A model generated the notes under the pieces. It did not search any database. It worked only from the letters and a program-made list of their open reading frames with translations, and was not told the DNA's origin. The position numbers and the translations under genes are program-made. Source: Armigeres subalbatus (lineage: Eukaryota; Arthropoda; Insecta; Diptera; Culicidae). From it: a DNA stretch of 64,000 nt. Shown here one piece after another: positions 22,949 through 34,749 of the stretch (its first letter is position 1; each line of letters starts with the position of its first letter). The stretch spans positions 71,095,203 to 71,159,202 of the forward strand of contig NC_085139.1 of NCBI RefSeq assembly GCF_024139115.2, written 5' to 3'.

Positions 22949-23175
22949 AAAGGTAATAAATAACAAAAATAATTTAATAGATTTATGGTTTCAAATAATT
23001 CCATTTTTTTAGGATCTGTGAGCTTCAACGCTTTCCACGGTTGTTTGAAGTACACAGTTGTTGGACAACACCAGAACGAATTACATATCAATATTTTTCC
23101 TACTACCATTGCCCCGAAAAGCACCGATATCGGGTTCCGTAACAAAATTTACAATGGCCATCATCAAACATACAA
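22949..23175 (+). repeat. 227-base direct repeat, left copy
   Basis: Repeats 27,940-28,166 with about five substitutions and no length change. It contains the end of one transposase exon, its 60-base intron and the next exon. It ends exactly where LOA-type sequence starts. Confidence 0.9.
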
Positions 23176-23382
23176 TCAGGTATCAGGTATCAGAACGTCG
23201 GCTCCAGGGGCACGTTCACCTCAATTTGGGAGATTTGTGCCATCGCCTTCACAGCCTTTTTCATCACACACCTGACGGAAAAGGAAGTGAACAAAAAGGA
23301 AAGGAATGTGGATGGGAGAACAAAGGGAATGTTTGGAAAAGGGCCCTTGAAGAGGACATACAACGCATTAGCGTACAAGAGC

Positions 23383-24396
23383 TTATAGCTCCTTACCACA
23401 ACGGGTTATGAACAACAAAATACTCTGAAGGTTCAGGTTTCTGAAGTCAATTTCACTAAGTAAGTGTATACCAAATATTTGGAAGCGCAATTGTGCATAG
23501 ACTGGGCAGTTACATATTAGATGATAAGAAGTTCCATAATCGGATTCACAACTATCACAAACAGATGATTCAACGCGTTGAATATTTGCCATGTGATAGT
23601 TCAGTCGGCAGTGACCTGTCAAGGCCTTGACTAAGACACTGCAATTCTGTTTAGACAGATTAGCTAAATAGCTTGCTACTACCGGAGATGGCTCCCGGAT
23701 GTACAATTTTGTTTGATGACACGAATCCAGACTATTCCAATGCCATTTGTGCTGAGTGACAGCCCAAGAGTTGATCAAAAGCTTCACCCAACACTTGGAT
23801 ATTGGAATAGCTGGCTCAGGACCAATAAAGTCATGCGATGCTCCATTACGAGCTAACTCATCAGCCAATTCGTTTCCAGCTATGGAAGAATGGCCAGGTA
23901 CCCATATAAGGTGTAAAGTATTTACTGAGTTCAGTTCCTCAATTTGAGTTCGACATGCGATTACTAACTTCGACCTTGAGTTGGCCGAGGCGAGAGCTTT
24001 AATAGCTGCTTGGCTATCTGAACAGAAGTATATTACTTTGCCCATAATGCGTTGCTGCAGTGCAGATTGCACTCCACACATGATGGCAAATATTTCCGCT
24101 TGAAAGACAGTGCAGTGTGTACCCAGTGAATGTGACTGTTCCAATCTCAGCTCACGCGAATAGACGCCTGCACCTGCTCTACCTTCGAGGAGGGAGCCGT
24201 CAGTGTAACAAACAATGCTGTCCGACATACTTCTCTCCAAATAGCCAGATGTCCACTCATCCCGCGAGGGGAAGTGTGTCGAAAATGTCCTATAAGGAAA
24301 ACTACTAACTTGTGTGAGATCACTTGGAGCAAGGAAAATTTTGTCCCAATAAGGCAAAGACAAAGGTGCTGTTTGAACGAGATGGCGCCACAACAT
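23383..24396 (-). pseudogene. RNase H and C-terminal domain of the LOA-type element
   Basis: This frame continues the same polyprotein after an interruption at about 24,397-24,807. RNase H motifs are complete: CYTDGSLLEGRAGAGVY (Asp), FQAEIFAIMCGV (Glu), YFCSDSQAAIKA (Asp), and HLIWVPGHSSIAGNELADELA (His, Asp). A C-terminal Cys/His cluster follows (SSVCDSCESDYGTSYHLICN). The visible ATG at 24,396 is not a real start: the domain was made as part of the larger protein. Confidence 0.85.
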
Positions 24397-24807
24397 TTAA
24401 AGTAAAATGAATTTCCTTGTATGGACAAATCATCCGTTCTCATTAACTACGCATCGCATCAATATGAAACCTAGGTCAAAAAGCAACAAATAATTTTTAG
24501 ATTTTTTGTTCCCACGACTTGTTTTACAGTTCTAAACAATAAAAGAGATTTCATTGTACCTCCATACTAAATTCTGGCTGTATACTTTCAATTTCTTCAA
24601 GACTGTTCTCCACCTCGTGTGTGTGGAAGGAACATTGAAAGCTTACGATATCGAACAGCAGATGTCACTAGTGTATATGCAATATTACATTGATACAAAC
24701 ACACAGCAACACCACCTGTCGCCTGATAATGGAAGTATTGCAATTATACCGTCAGGTGTAGTAGCTGTTGTTAAAATATTTAGGAAGGGCCTCAAGCGGA
24801 ATTTTTG

Positions 24808-27365
24808 CTAGAACGCAACTGACGATCTCCTATTAACCATAAGCGGTAACAACGAAGTGTGTGTAGAACTGCGGTTTACAGGATTCTCTTCCATAAAACC
24901 GAGTACCCATAGTCGGTAAGTACAAGAAAATGCTTCTTGTTTGAGATGTATGTGTAGTGGGGCCACGTCGAAGAGAGCTTCGAGAGCAGCCGTGGGAGTT
25001 GAAGAGAACGCACCAGTCATTGCCATTAGGCACATCCTTTGAAGATGGCCTAATTTAGACTGAATTGTCCTCACTTCCCCCTTTTGCCACCACACAAGAC
25101 ATCCATAAGCCAAATTGGTCGAATCCAAAAATAGACCCACATACTTTACTTGATCAGTTACATTGATTTCAGAACAAAAAAGATGTAATGGACGAATACC
25201 ATTACGATTACGTTTTTCCGTGAAAAGAACAATAGATGTTTTATTCGGATTGACCGAAAGGCCATATTGACGACACCAACTTTCAACTACCTGAAGAGCA
25301 TTTTGCATCAGGTCGAATAAGGTAGTAATGCACAAACCCACTATCAATGTAAGATAGTCGTCGGCAAATCCATAGGTAGGAAAACCACCATTATTGAGTA
25401 ACCTCAATAGCGTATCTGCAACGAGATTCCACAAAAGTGGAGATAATACTCCCCCTTGAGGGCATCCGCAGACACTTAATTTCTTAATCGCTGCTTGACG
25501 TAATGTCGAGTAGAGATGTCGGTTTTTAAGCATCTGGTGAATCCATTTGGTAATAATATTAGGTAGCCCATGACAACGTGCGGCTTCCAATATTGCATCG
25601 AAAGACAAGTTGTCGAAAGCCCCTTCAATATCTAAGAAAGCACCCAAGCACGATTGCTTTTGAGCGAATGCTTTCTCGATATCGTACACAACCTTGTGTA
25701 GAAGAGTCACGGTGGACTTTCCAGATTGGTAAGCATGTTGATTAACATGAAGAGGCATGTTTGCCAAACAGTCATCTCGAATGTGATGATCGATAATACG
25801 TTCTAAGCATTTCAGAAGAAATGAGGTCAGACTGATGGGTCTAAAACTCTTTGCTTCTTCATACGAAGCACGTCCTCCTTTTGGGATAAACTTTACAGTG
25901 ACATCCCGCCAGGATATGGGAATATACCCAGTAGCAAAACTGCATACTAAAAGCTTTTTCAAAACATGTTTGATATGTTCAAAGCCTCTCTGAAGTAGAA
26001 CGGGATAAATCCCATCCTCCCCCGGAGATTTGTAGGGAGCAAAACTGTTAAGTGCCCATTGAATCGATTCAGTAGTTATGATTCTACGTGCTTGAGCCCA
26101 AGACCCATAGCTACATGAAAAGACATCAGGATCATCCGAAGATGTTATATCGACACATCCAGGGAAGTGCGTATCAAATAAGTGCTCTAACGATTCTTCA
26201 TCAGAAGAAGTGTAGTCGCCATTTGGCTTGCGAATTTCGCCAACTTGGAAATCCTTGGATCTCGCAAGAATTTTATTCAATCGACTGGCCTCACTCAAAT
26301 TGGAAACATTTGCACAAAGGTTTTTCCAGCCGGATAGTTCAGCAGATCGTAGAGCCTTCTTGTAAGCTTTGCGAGCCAACTTGAAAGAATCCGTCCCTGC
26401 TGAATGGCGTCTGTTCCAACTCCTTCTGCACTGCTTCCTTAGCTTAGCCAAATCGGAATTCCACCAAGGGGTTCCTCTTGAGGTTTTTACAGAACGTAAA
26501 GGGCAAGCTTCTTCGAAAGCTTCTACGATGTGCAACGTTGTAGTATCAACTGCATCATCCAAGTCGGTAGGAGTTTCTATAGAAGGTAGATATCCATGAA
26601 ATTTGGTAGAGAGCAACTCTGTGTAAAGATCCCAGTTTGTTGAACGAGGATTTCTAAAACGCAAGGTCTGCGAAGTAACATTCAAATGATCAAAGTAGAT
26701 GTAGCGATGGTCAGATATCGATTCCTCATCTGACACATGCCAATTCGTCAACTCGTGACTGATTCTATTGGAGCAAAGGGTTATGTCTAACACTTCTGCT
26801 CTATTAGATGCCATAAAGGTTGGGCGATTGCCTATGTTAAGTAAACTAAGTTCGGTACTACTTAAGTATTCCATCAAGCTGGAGCCTCTCAGATTGATAT
26901 CCGAGCTACCCAAGATGATGTGATGAGCATTAGCATCACTGCCAACAATTAGCGGAAGGCCTTTTGAAGTGCAATATATGACAACCCGTTTGAAAGCATC
27001 CGTAGGGGATAGTTCATCATGTGGTAAATAAACCGAACCATAGACGTATTTTTTGACGGGGGTTCCGCCAGTTGCATCAATTGTGACAGCACATACATCT
27101 CTGGTTGTTAGTTCAGAGATAAGTGTAGCAACAATAGCATTGTTAACAAGCACACATGCACGCGGCATTGATCGAGAGTTTGCCATTTCTTTACTGAAAG
27201 CAGCAAAAACCGGGTTCACTAAGTTACCTAGGTAGAAGCTACCCTTGCGAAAATAGGGTTCCTGCACCAAAGCCACTTGGGATTTGCCATTTTGCATGAG
27301 TCTACAAAGATTAATCGTTGCTGTTCTTTTATGCTAAAGATTGATTTGAGCTATCTTAACTGAAG
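24808..27365 (-). pseudogene. LOA-type endonuclease-reverse transcriptase ORF
   Basis: The 829-codon frame starts at 27,297; matching coding extends upstream (KIAQINL, stop, HKRTATINLCRL), so the true start was earlier and is lost to a nonsense change near 27,335. Endonuclease motifs: VALVQEPYF (residues 8-16), GSDANAHH (119-126), SDHRYI (195-200). RT motifs: PISLTSFLLKCLER (487-500), FLDIEGAFDN (554-563, catalytic Asp), GCPQGGVLSPLLWN (611-624) and YGFADDYLTL (642-651, F-A-D-D). Around residue 710 KYVGLFLDS jumps to NLAYGCLVWW, an in-frame deletion of roughly 40 residues in the thumb region. After the stop at 24,808 about 400 bases of unrelated sequence separate it from RNase H. The protein nicked target DNA and copied the element's RNA. 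Confidence 0.9.
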
Positions 27366-27939
27366 CCATTGCAAATTAAGATAATGCACTCCACAACTTC
27401 AGCATTAATATGAACAGCAACGATGAAACCAAATTGGTATCTTATCAAGAAAGTCAAAGACAAAACACAGAGTACAATGTGTATAACGCATAAAGCGAAT
27501 CCATATAGGTGACAATTTGTTGAAAAACTAAATAAAAACATGCTCATAATCCCACCCTTATTTAACCTCAAGTTGAGATTGAATAAGAGTAGCCGATTAT
27601 TTCGGAGAAGCAAAAAGTCAACTACGTTATAGCTCCGGTTAACGCAGTAAGGGCTAGATACTGTGAAGGGTGCCCTGGTGCTTCACAGGCTCCGTTAGCG
27701 GTTAGGTTCTTTTTAGACCCCCCTAACCATTCATTCGTAGGCACGGTAAGCATAAAGCCGCATCACACCAAGAATTTGGGGTCACCTGTATGGTGGACTT
27801 CTACCACCGGAACAGGCAATCCGTAGCGTTATTCTTAGCCTTAAACTGGCTGCCGACACCACAAGGCTATCCTGGCTGTTCGGGGAGAGAAGTTGACATT
27901 GACTTTACGTCAACTCTCAATGTAGCCGAACAGCCAATA

Positions 27940-28166
27940 AAAGGTAATAAATAGCACAAATAATTTAATAGATTTAAGGTTTCAAATAATTCCATTTTTT
28001 TAGGATCTGTGAGCTTCAACGCTTTCCACGGTTGTTTGAAGTACACAGTTGTTGGACAACACCAGAACGAATTACATATCAATATTTTTCCTACTACCAT
28101 TGCCCCGAAAAGAACCGATATCGGGTTCCGTAACAAAATTTACAATGGCCATCATCAAACGTACAA
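27940..28166 (+). repeat. 227-base direct repeat, right copy
   Basis: See 22,949-23,175. Transposase coding continues from its right end, so this copy is the one joined to the downstream exon; the left copy is joined to the upstream exon. Confidence 0.9.
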
Positions 28167-29636
28167 AATTCGTGATAATGGTAAATCTAATCTAGTTTAT
28201 GTAGAAACACCTCTTTTGCGACTACCGATAGATATGGTAGAAGATATCATTGTGAGTGACTCACTGCATCTGTTACATCTCGGTATCACCAAAAAGTTGT
28301 TATCTATTTACAAAGATGGTCATAAGTACTATGAAAAGTGGTCATCACACACAGTGAGTGCTATTGATAAAATTCTAAATACGGTCAAGCTTCCAGTCGA
28401 AATACACCGGCAAGTTCGTGGATTACACTATTTAAGCCATTGGAAGGCTTCGGAATGTGCCTCATTTTTGAACTACATAGGAATAGCTATTTTGCCAGAA
28501 TTTGTAGATAAATCACAGTTCAACAATTTTGCTAGTTCTGTGCGGTGACAATTTGTTCGAATGATTTGTATAAACAATATTTGCCTGTTGCTCAGATCCT
28601 TTTTGAAAAATTTGTTGGAAATTATGCAGAATATTTCAAGTCAGTTACAAGTAACCAACATAACCTTTTACACGTTGAAGTGCGTAGATTCGGTGCGTAT
28701 AATTCTATTTCATCATACCCGTTTGATAACTACCTCTATCAAATCAAGAATCTGGTTCGATCAGGTTGATTGCCTTTAAACCAAATTATTAATAGAATCG
28801 CGGAAAATAACGTGCACAACCCTGAGAAGAACAATCAAAAATGTTACCCTACCTTTAAGTATCCATGCAAGCAAAGTGAATTTATTTTTTATGCATTGTG
28901 ATAAGAGATGGCTTCGCACTGTCCAATGATTTTGCCAATAAGTGGTTTTAAACTCATCATAAAACTGTAGTCGCGATGATTCATGCATCCGTCGATGGAA
29001 TACACGGTAGAGAACTAAAACAGATCAAAGTCCATTTTCAATCACCACTAGATTCAATAAATTCGTATGTATACCACACGAAAGACGATAATAGCTTTCA
29101 GTCAATGAGGTTATTTTTGATATCGGAAGTATTCTGTAAACTTGTAGCTGTTTCTGTACAAGGAAAAACTGTATTTGTTCCACGTCACCATACGCTGCCG
29201 CCCGCAAAAGCATAAAACATAAGTGATCCATGTATAAATCTGCTACGAATTGCTTCTTCTCTAGTAAAAAAAAGTAAAACAACGTCAGACTTTAAAAATA
29301 TTCATATCCTTTCAATTTATTGAAAGATAATTCAAGTTCGATAAATTCACATAGTATAAGTGCATACTGCAACGTATTATAGAAAATATAAACAATATTA
29401 AAAAATATATAGTGAATAATCAGCTTAACAATCATCAGCGGCAATCTCCAAAACTATTTCCGTCGCCTCACCTTGGTCGAGAACATCAAGGTATTCAACG
29501 TCCTGACAATTCGCATCAAGAAGTTGTCTGTGTTTACGAGCTACTGGCTTCCGGGTTCCACCCAACTCTTCTAGTCTCTGCTTCGCATTCCACAAGCAAC
29601 GATGCAAGAAATCCTTACACTCATCAAAAGACAACT

Positions 29637-31311
29637 CAGGGGTGACATTGCGCATCTCGAATCGAATCGCTCGATTCGTAAGTTTTTGGATTCGTTTCGA
29701 AAAAATTGTGGCATTATCTATTTCGTTCGACTTCATTCAGTCGCAGTACAAGATTTCGAATGGTGCTGTACTAGTTCAATCGAGTATGTTCTGTCAAACG
29801 AAATGTAAACAGAGAGAATAAGAGATAGCTGTCTCCGTGTTTAGTATGCCGCCCGCTCAGGAGGGTGGAACGCCTGTCATCCGCGGTACAATGGCACTCT
29901 ACCCAACATTGTTTTTGGTACTGCTGTTTTTTGTACCCAGTTTCTGGGTGGTATACCCGAATTCAGCTGCTCACTCTGGGTGATTGTTTCGTACGCAGTT
30001 AGTGCTAATTATCGGCAATTAAATTTTCCTGGCGAAAACTTGCAATTAGTTGAAGTATATCGAACCACTCGTGTTTATATTGCTTTTTTATGTCGAAAAA
30101 TAGCCCGTCGATACTTCCGAAGCTTTGTTATCAAGAATCAAACGAAATTAAAACAAAAACATTGAACGCCATATTGAACAAATGGTGGGTAGGCGTATTA
30201 ACCTTCTCATCAGTCCCCTGCGCCCGCTGGGGAGACAACCTTCAGCGCATGGTGAATGTGAGTAAACGGAGTAAACAGAGAGAGCAGTATTGAGCAGTTG
30301 CAACCGATTAAAACATTATGCCGATACGACATGTTTTGTAAATTGAGATATTGTTTCGACACAAATTATAAGTTTTATGTTTATTCAAGTGTATGCCACA
30401 GATCCAAATTTGAGCTAAATAATTTAAAGCTAAAAAAGGATTCGATAATAAATTACTTTGATGTTTCCATGTGTTTTAGTTAAATGTACTTGGGTCTTCT
30501 CATGTGCGTTTTTTTTTATTTAAATCATCTATTTTTACGTAGATTTTGGAATATACACGTTTTTACGCAGATTTTCCTCATAGATTTGTCACGCGATTTA
30601 TCGAAATCGTCAAAAATTCGTGAAAACTGATTTTCAAAAATTCGTGGTGATTTTAGTTGAAGTCGTTTTTACGCGGATTTCGGGATAATTAGAAATTGCA
30701 TATTGTCTGGAAACTATAAAAGTAGGTATACTAATGACATTCTTTTCCTCAAGAGACAATAATAAAACATTTCTCGGGTACTTATTCAAAAGGACGTATG
30801 TGATTTTGTAAACAAAGATTCAAACGTCGATTCGTCCGATCTGGTGGCCCTCCCACGCAGACCAGCACCATAAACAGATAGGAGGAGGCTTCGGCTACCT
30901 GTTGGTGGTGTTGGTTTGCGTGGGAGTGCCGTCAGATTGGCCAAATAAACGTTTGAATCTTTGTTTACAAAATCACATACGTCCTTTTGAATAAGTACCC
31001 GAGATTTATTCTCTTCCCGTAGAGAAATAATAACAAATATAATTAAAAACTTTCAGCAAAAAAACTCTCGAACAACATTCGAAAGCTATAAAGGTGACGA
31101 GTGTTTTTCATTCGACTTGAGTCGTTCTTCAGTGTGCTAACGAGTTTCCATAATGCCAAAACATCTCGTTATTCTTGTACCTCCTCGAGCATCGAGATCG
31201 AATCGAAACCCGTAATGCCAAACATGTTCGACTCGATAGAATTACGTTCGAATCGAGATGCACAATGCCACCCCAGGGTCCGAATGCAGAACTGTTTGAT
31301 AAAAGAGATTG
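29637..31311. mobile_element. Composite insertion in the DUF4806-like gene
   Basis: It separates codons IRESN from PELSF. Both edges carry inverted GGGGTGRCATTG.GCATCTCGA sequences (29,641 onward; inverted near 31,246-31,274), suggesting a TIR element. About 35 extra bases lie outside the right TIR, so the exact borders are uncertain. Inside are repeated TTTTTACG.(A/G)GATTT motifs (30,530-30,680), a hairpin MITE at 30,772 and non-coding sequence. No transposase is visible. Confidence 0.5.
30772..31004. mobile_element. 233-base hairpin MITE
   Basis: The first and last roughly 57 bases are inverted copies with almost no mismatch (TCTCGGGTACTTATTCAAAA at both ends), and weaker complementarity continues inward (GCGTGGGAG versus CTCCCACGC). 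The single strand would fold into a long hairpin. No TSD is clear. Confidence 0.8.
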
Positions 31312-31338
31312 ATTACTTTCTCGTATCTTCAAAATGGT

Positions 31339-33609
31339 TAAGGGTATGCGATAACACACTTTTTCTTAACGAAACGAAACGAAATTTAAAATGTCTATGT
31401 TGATTCGGATCGAAACGAAACGAAATATAGATTAATTTTCGAGACTACGAAACGATACGAAATCAAAGTTTATTTAATTCGAAATTTTTCGAAACGAAAC
31501 GAAATTTTATTTTTCTTTAGCGGAAATTTTATTAAATTGGTTTTACCACAGATAACAGATATTGAGGCTGGCATACGAGACGTGTGTAAACATCCGCAAC
31601 CGTTAATTCAAATGTATTTTTAATTGGGACCGCGTTTGGCAATCGATTAGAGATGGCGCAAGGATCATTGTTATTGAAAACGCAGCCCGAATGCGGCTGT
31701 CAAATGTATTGGCTGCATTCGACGGTTGTTAATCAGCTGCGTCCGTATACACTGCCGCAATCAGTTGAGTAGATGGCAGTAGTGGGCTAACGTATATCAA
31801 TTCAAAAGTTTACACAGGATTTTCAATAAAATTTGTTCCAGCCTAAATATCTGTTATCTGTGGTTTTACATTATGTAAGCAATTCTGATTTCACTTTTTC
31901 GAAGTCAAATAACTGTTTCGCGACCAATAGAGTTATAATAACAGAAGAGGCAGTCTGTGATAAATCACCGCATTCTCGCAGCATATACCATTGGCGTTTG
32001 TGTGGATTTTTCATAAATGGATTCAATTGCATTCAACAGCATTTGTGTGGATTTTTCATAAATGGATTCAAATTTCGTTTAAAACCTTAGTTCACTTAAG
32101 AATAATGTTATTATGCTGAAACATACTTCATATTGTCTTGTCAGCGTGGGTTTATGGTATTGAGCTCAAAATTAGAAAACGAATGCTTAAATTTATTTTT
32201 TTATTTAGTGTGATACTCAATTATGTATCCACATCTACCAGGCGCATACACAAAAAGAAAATTGATATTTGAAAAGGGCGTAAAAGCCAAAACTTATGCC
32301 TGAAAGCAATCATAAGTAAAGAACTTTCAGCAATTTTAATGATCTTTCAACCCGTTCTGGATTTTTTTTTTGCAAATTCCATGCATTGATCTAGAAATGC
32401 CCAAAAATCTTCAATGTTCCTTACATATTGTGCAAATAGTCAAAGAAGAGCTTAGCTTGATTAACTGTACAAATCGTAGTTGCTAATCATGATTGGCCGA
32501 GAAACAGCAAATATGCACAGCTCACCAATTAAATAATATTCTTGGGATACAAAAAAGTTATTCTTATTGTATACTTGCTTCGGAGTTTCCAATTCATGAC
32601 CAATAACGATGCTGGTCACGTCCTTACAGTCAATTTAGGATGAGGAGAGGAAAATTAGTTTAACACTCATTGTTATAAAAGACCGAGGAATACTCTGCAT
32701 CTCCGTGAGCGCTACGGGAAAGGAATCGTTGGTTAGTAGAGAAGGTAATTTATGTGAAGCCCCTTGGTAAGCGACTAAATATCTATTGTAAACGAAGTTA
32801 GGCCGATACAAATATTTAAAAGCTATTTTGTCTCCCCCCTCCGATTTTTTTTGCCAAAAAATAATATTTTGAGGGGGCAACAAAATAAAATTCGGATAAT
32901 TTTGAGGATTTTCAAAACGTTCTTTAACAAATCCGAGGAGTTTTTTTATTTTTTTCATTTTAATATTTATTTTTCATCATTCCCCCTATGCCCTTTCGGA
33001 GACCAGTAGGATAAAATGTTATTTAAATATTTGTAACGGCCTTATTTTGAAAACAAGAGAATGAAAACTGTGTTTCAAATCAATCCAACGCAAGATCAAT
33101 GTGCTTCGTTTAATGAGCTTCTACAATACGATCGATTCTGCACTAAATAATTTTGTGCTCTTCGATGCAGACCAGACCGTCCCATGACCAGCTGCAACAC
33201 GATCGATTCCGCATTAATTTTGTACAAATAGTAAAAAATATCACAAGACTTTTTATAGAAGAAAACTACATACGTATTTGTCGACTAAAAATGGGGTTAT
33301 GTAATAAGCGTTAATAGAAAAAATTGTATAAAATAAAATTTGAAAACAACTTAACGATTTTGTTCAGCGGCGCAGCCAAAAATTTTGAAAATATATTCCT
33401 TATAGTTTAAGTTTAAATTTGTTTCGAAATTTCGCGGAATTCCGTTCAATTTCGTTAGAAGCTAGTTTTTTCTAGCGAAATTTTTGTAATTTTACGAAAC
33501 GAAACGAAATCAAGAAATGAGATTTCGCTAGCTCAAATTCCGCGAAATTCCGCGGAATTTCGTTTCGAACCACCTGAAACGAAATTTTTCGAAATACCGC
33601 ATATGCTTA
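31339..33609 (-). mobile_element. hAT-type non-autonomous element (TTTCGTTTCG family), copy 2
   Basis: Same family as 14,078-16,190 in opposite orientation. Ends are TAAGGGTATGCG (31,339) and, inverted from the right, TAAGCATATGCGG. A perfect 8-base TSD AAAATGGT lies at 31,331-31,338 and 33,610-33,617. It disrupts the DUF4806-like gene. It lacks the 14,368-15,071 insertion of copy 1 but has its own MITE and an extra middle section (31,870-32,300) with a direct repeat of about 45 bases (GTGTGGATTTTTCATAAATG, twice at 32,000-32,070). Confidence 0.9.
31546..31863. mobile_element. 318-base MITE (CCACAGATAACAG) nested in hAT copy 2
   Basis: The 26-base TIRs (CCACAGATAACAGATATT.. at left, one mismatch to the inverted right end) are flanked by a 5-base TSD TTTTA (31,541-31,545; 31,864-31,868). 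The paralogous copy 1 has the uninterrupted site (ATTTTACATTATG, near 15,965-15,978 inverted), so the insertion is proved by an empty site. The interior is non-coding. Confidence 0.9.
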
Positions 33610-34749
33610 AAAATGGTATTTTCTTCAGTATTTGGTTGTCCTCAATATGCTTGCGACCTGTTCCTGCCCACGAACACTGAACGAGGAATTGACGGTCAAA
33701 AAAATGATCGATTATCTGCAAACACACTGTACCACCTCTTGTGGTGTATCGCTGCCTTCCATGCAGCTGACCAATCGATGCAACACTCGCATTGACGAAA
33801 TCCTCACTTTTACAATTCGCTTCAAGAGATTCCAAGTCGTTGAGATTTTTCACTGGTTGAAGATTTATTTTATGTTTATGCTCAGTGGAACCCGTGGATC
33901 CTATTACGTCCAGCTTTGCATTTGCATGCGCTAGAAGTGCTAGCATTTTGTTAAGCTTCACGTCGATGTTATTTGTTTCGGCCGTAGGAGCAACTTGATC
34001 CGTTTGAGTGCTTGAATCTTTCAATTCCTTCGAAAAAGAAACCGCTGCGATTTCGTCCAAGTTCTCCTGCTTTAGTGCTTCAAACAAGGCAGCTGCGGAG
34101 CGCTTTTTGGAGAGGTTTTTACGGGACATGATATCTGGAAGACAATTTAAAAATCAAAACATCACATTTGTTCATTGTCGATTTTTGATACATACCACTT
34201 TGTGCTGATAGAATCTCCCCTTAGTTTTACTGAACACTTTCGGAATGGATCTTAGAATATAGCTTAAGATGACTAAAGACCGTACTTATTTTCACTGCTC
34301 CTGTGGATCGATGGATAGAGGCGCTTGACTACACTCCGCGGCACAAGACTTGGAGACGGAAAGTTCGAGACTCACAATTTGCACAAAATCAGTAACGTAA
34401 ACTAGAAAAAACGGCAGACTGAATGAAACAGCTATAGATTGAAATTGACTGAATGAAAAAGCTAGATTGAAATCGCGTGTATAAGAAGACATCCAAAAGC
34501 TGTAACGATGTAATATTTTTCACATTAAAAGGATGACAAATTTTTTTGTTTGCAGGCGCTATTCGCGTTATCAAAATTTCGACAACCGTTTGACATTGAC
34601 GGCGTTGCAAAAGTGGGGGTCTAGCACTAGAGCTGCCCGTTATTTCGCCAAAAGTGGCATTGGGACAGCTCTCATGGCTAATATAATACAAAGTTGCATT
34701 AAACAGTCTGTTCTTTAAACATATATATTGCCAACACAATGCTTTCTTA

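Larger units (their letters stand above)
23176..27939 (-). mobile_element. LOA/Lian-type non-LTR retrotransposon
   Basis: A 4.76 kb minus-strand element with endonuclease, RT and RNase H. Its 3' end (at 23,176) finishes in a short tandem TGATACC repeat, and its 5' region (27,366-27,939) is non-coding. RNase H downstream of RT and the domain order fit the LOA clade (Lian from Aedes), part of the I-like group. It is flanked by the 227-base direct repeats, so they behave as an exceptionally long TSD. Internal deletions and stops make it inactive. Confidence 0.85.
20890..29215 (+). pseudogene. TNP2-like transposase gene, split by two insertions
   Basis: The likely start is ATG 20,890 (MDNFEKWSRIVKNGSYSRR). 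The N-terminal part is cut by a hAT element at 21,086/22,226, then continues (acidic stretch, then SWSLDHKIPHVALKPLLVRL and a DPRRLLNTP motif) to a lone TGA at 22,550 within GHY-HHGI. A short intron is followed by SLNINIDGLPLF and PMIIGIFHGKLKPKRVEEFL, then NGYLLKVSIRSFICDSSARA. Intron 22,953-23,012 (60 bases, GT-AG) precedes NAFHGCLKYTVVGQH. After the LOA insertion the gene resumes at 28,167 with RLPIDMVEDIIVSDSLHLLH, VRGLHYLSHWKASECASFLN, a frameshift near 28,548, then ISSYPFDNYLYQIKNLVRSG and a C-terminal piece at 28,976-29,215. The order matches insect transposase-domain proteins of this type. Catalytic residues were not assigned. Confidence 0.75.
29425..34195 (-). pseudogene. DUF4806-like gene of the two-gene transposon, split by two insertions
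   Basis: A 5' UTR intron with canonical borders (GTATGT at 34,195 to TTCCAG at 34,135, 61 bases) precedes ATG 34,129. The N-terminus is basic and helical (MSRKNLSKKRSAAALFEALK). A heptad-like stretch follows, then the domain: INLQPVKNLNDLESLEANCK, then IIDHFFDRQFLVQCSWAGTG. Coding is cut at 33,617 by hAT copy 2 and resumes at 31,338 with TILKIRESN. A second insertion follows, and the C-terminus reads PELSFDECKDFLHRCLWNAK and RKPVARKHRQ, ending at 29,425. The layout matches DUF4806 proteins, which are frequent in insects and of unknown function. Its placement between transposon ends suggests an accessory or DNA-binding role (inference). Confidence 0.7.

Noticed and set aside
29641..31274. A simple TIR transposon bounded exactly by the GGGGTGRCATTG repeats
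   Set aside because: The host gene frame shows about 35 extra bases outside the right repeat and no matching target duplication, so the borders must be more complex.
33533..34129. The 198-codon minus frame as an intact gene
   Set aside because: Its last 28 or so codons lie in the hAT element; the true gene continues beyond the insertion at 31,338.
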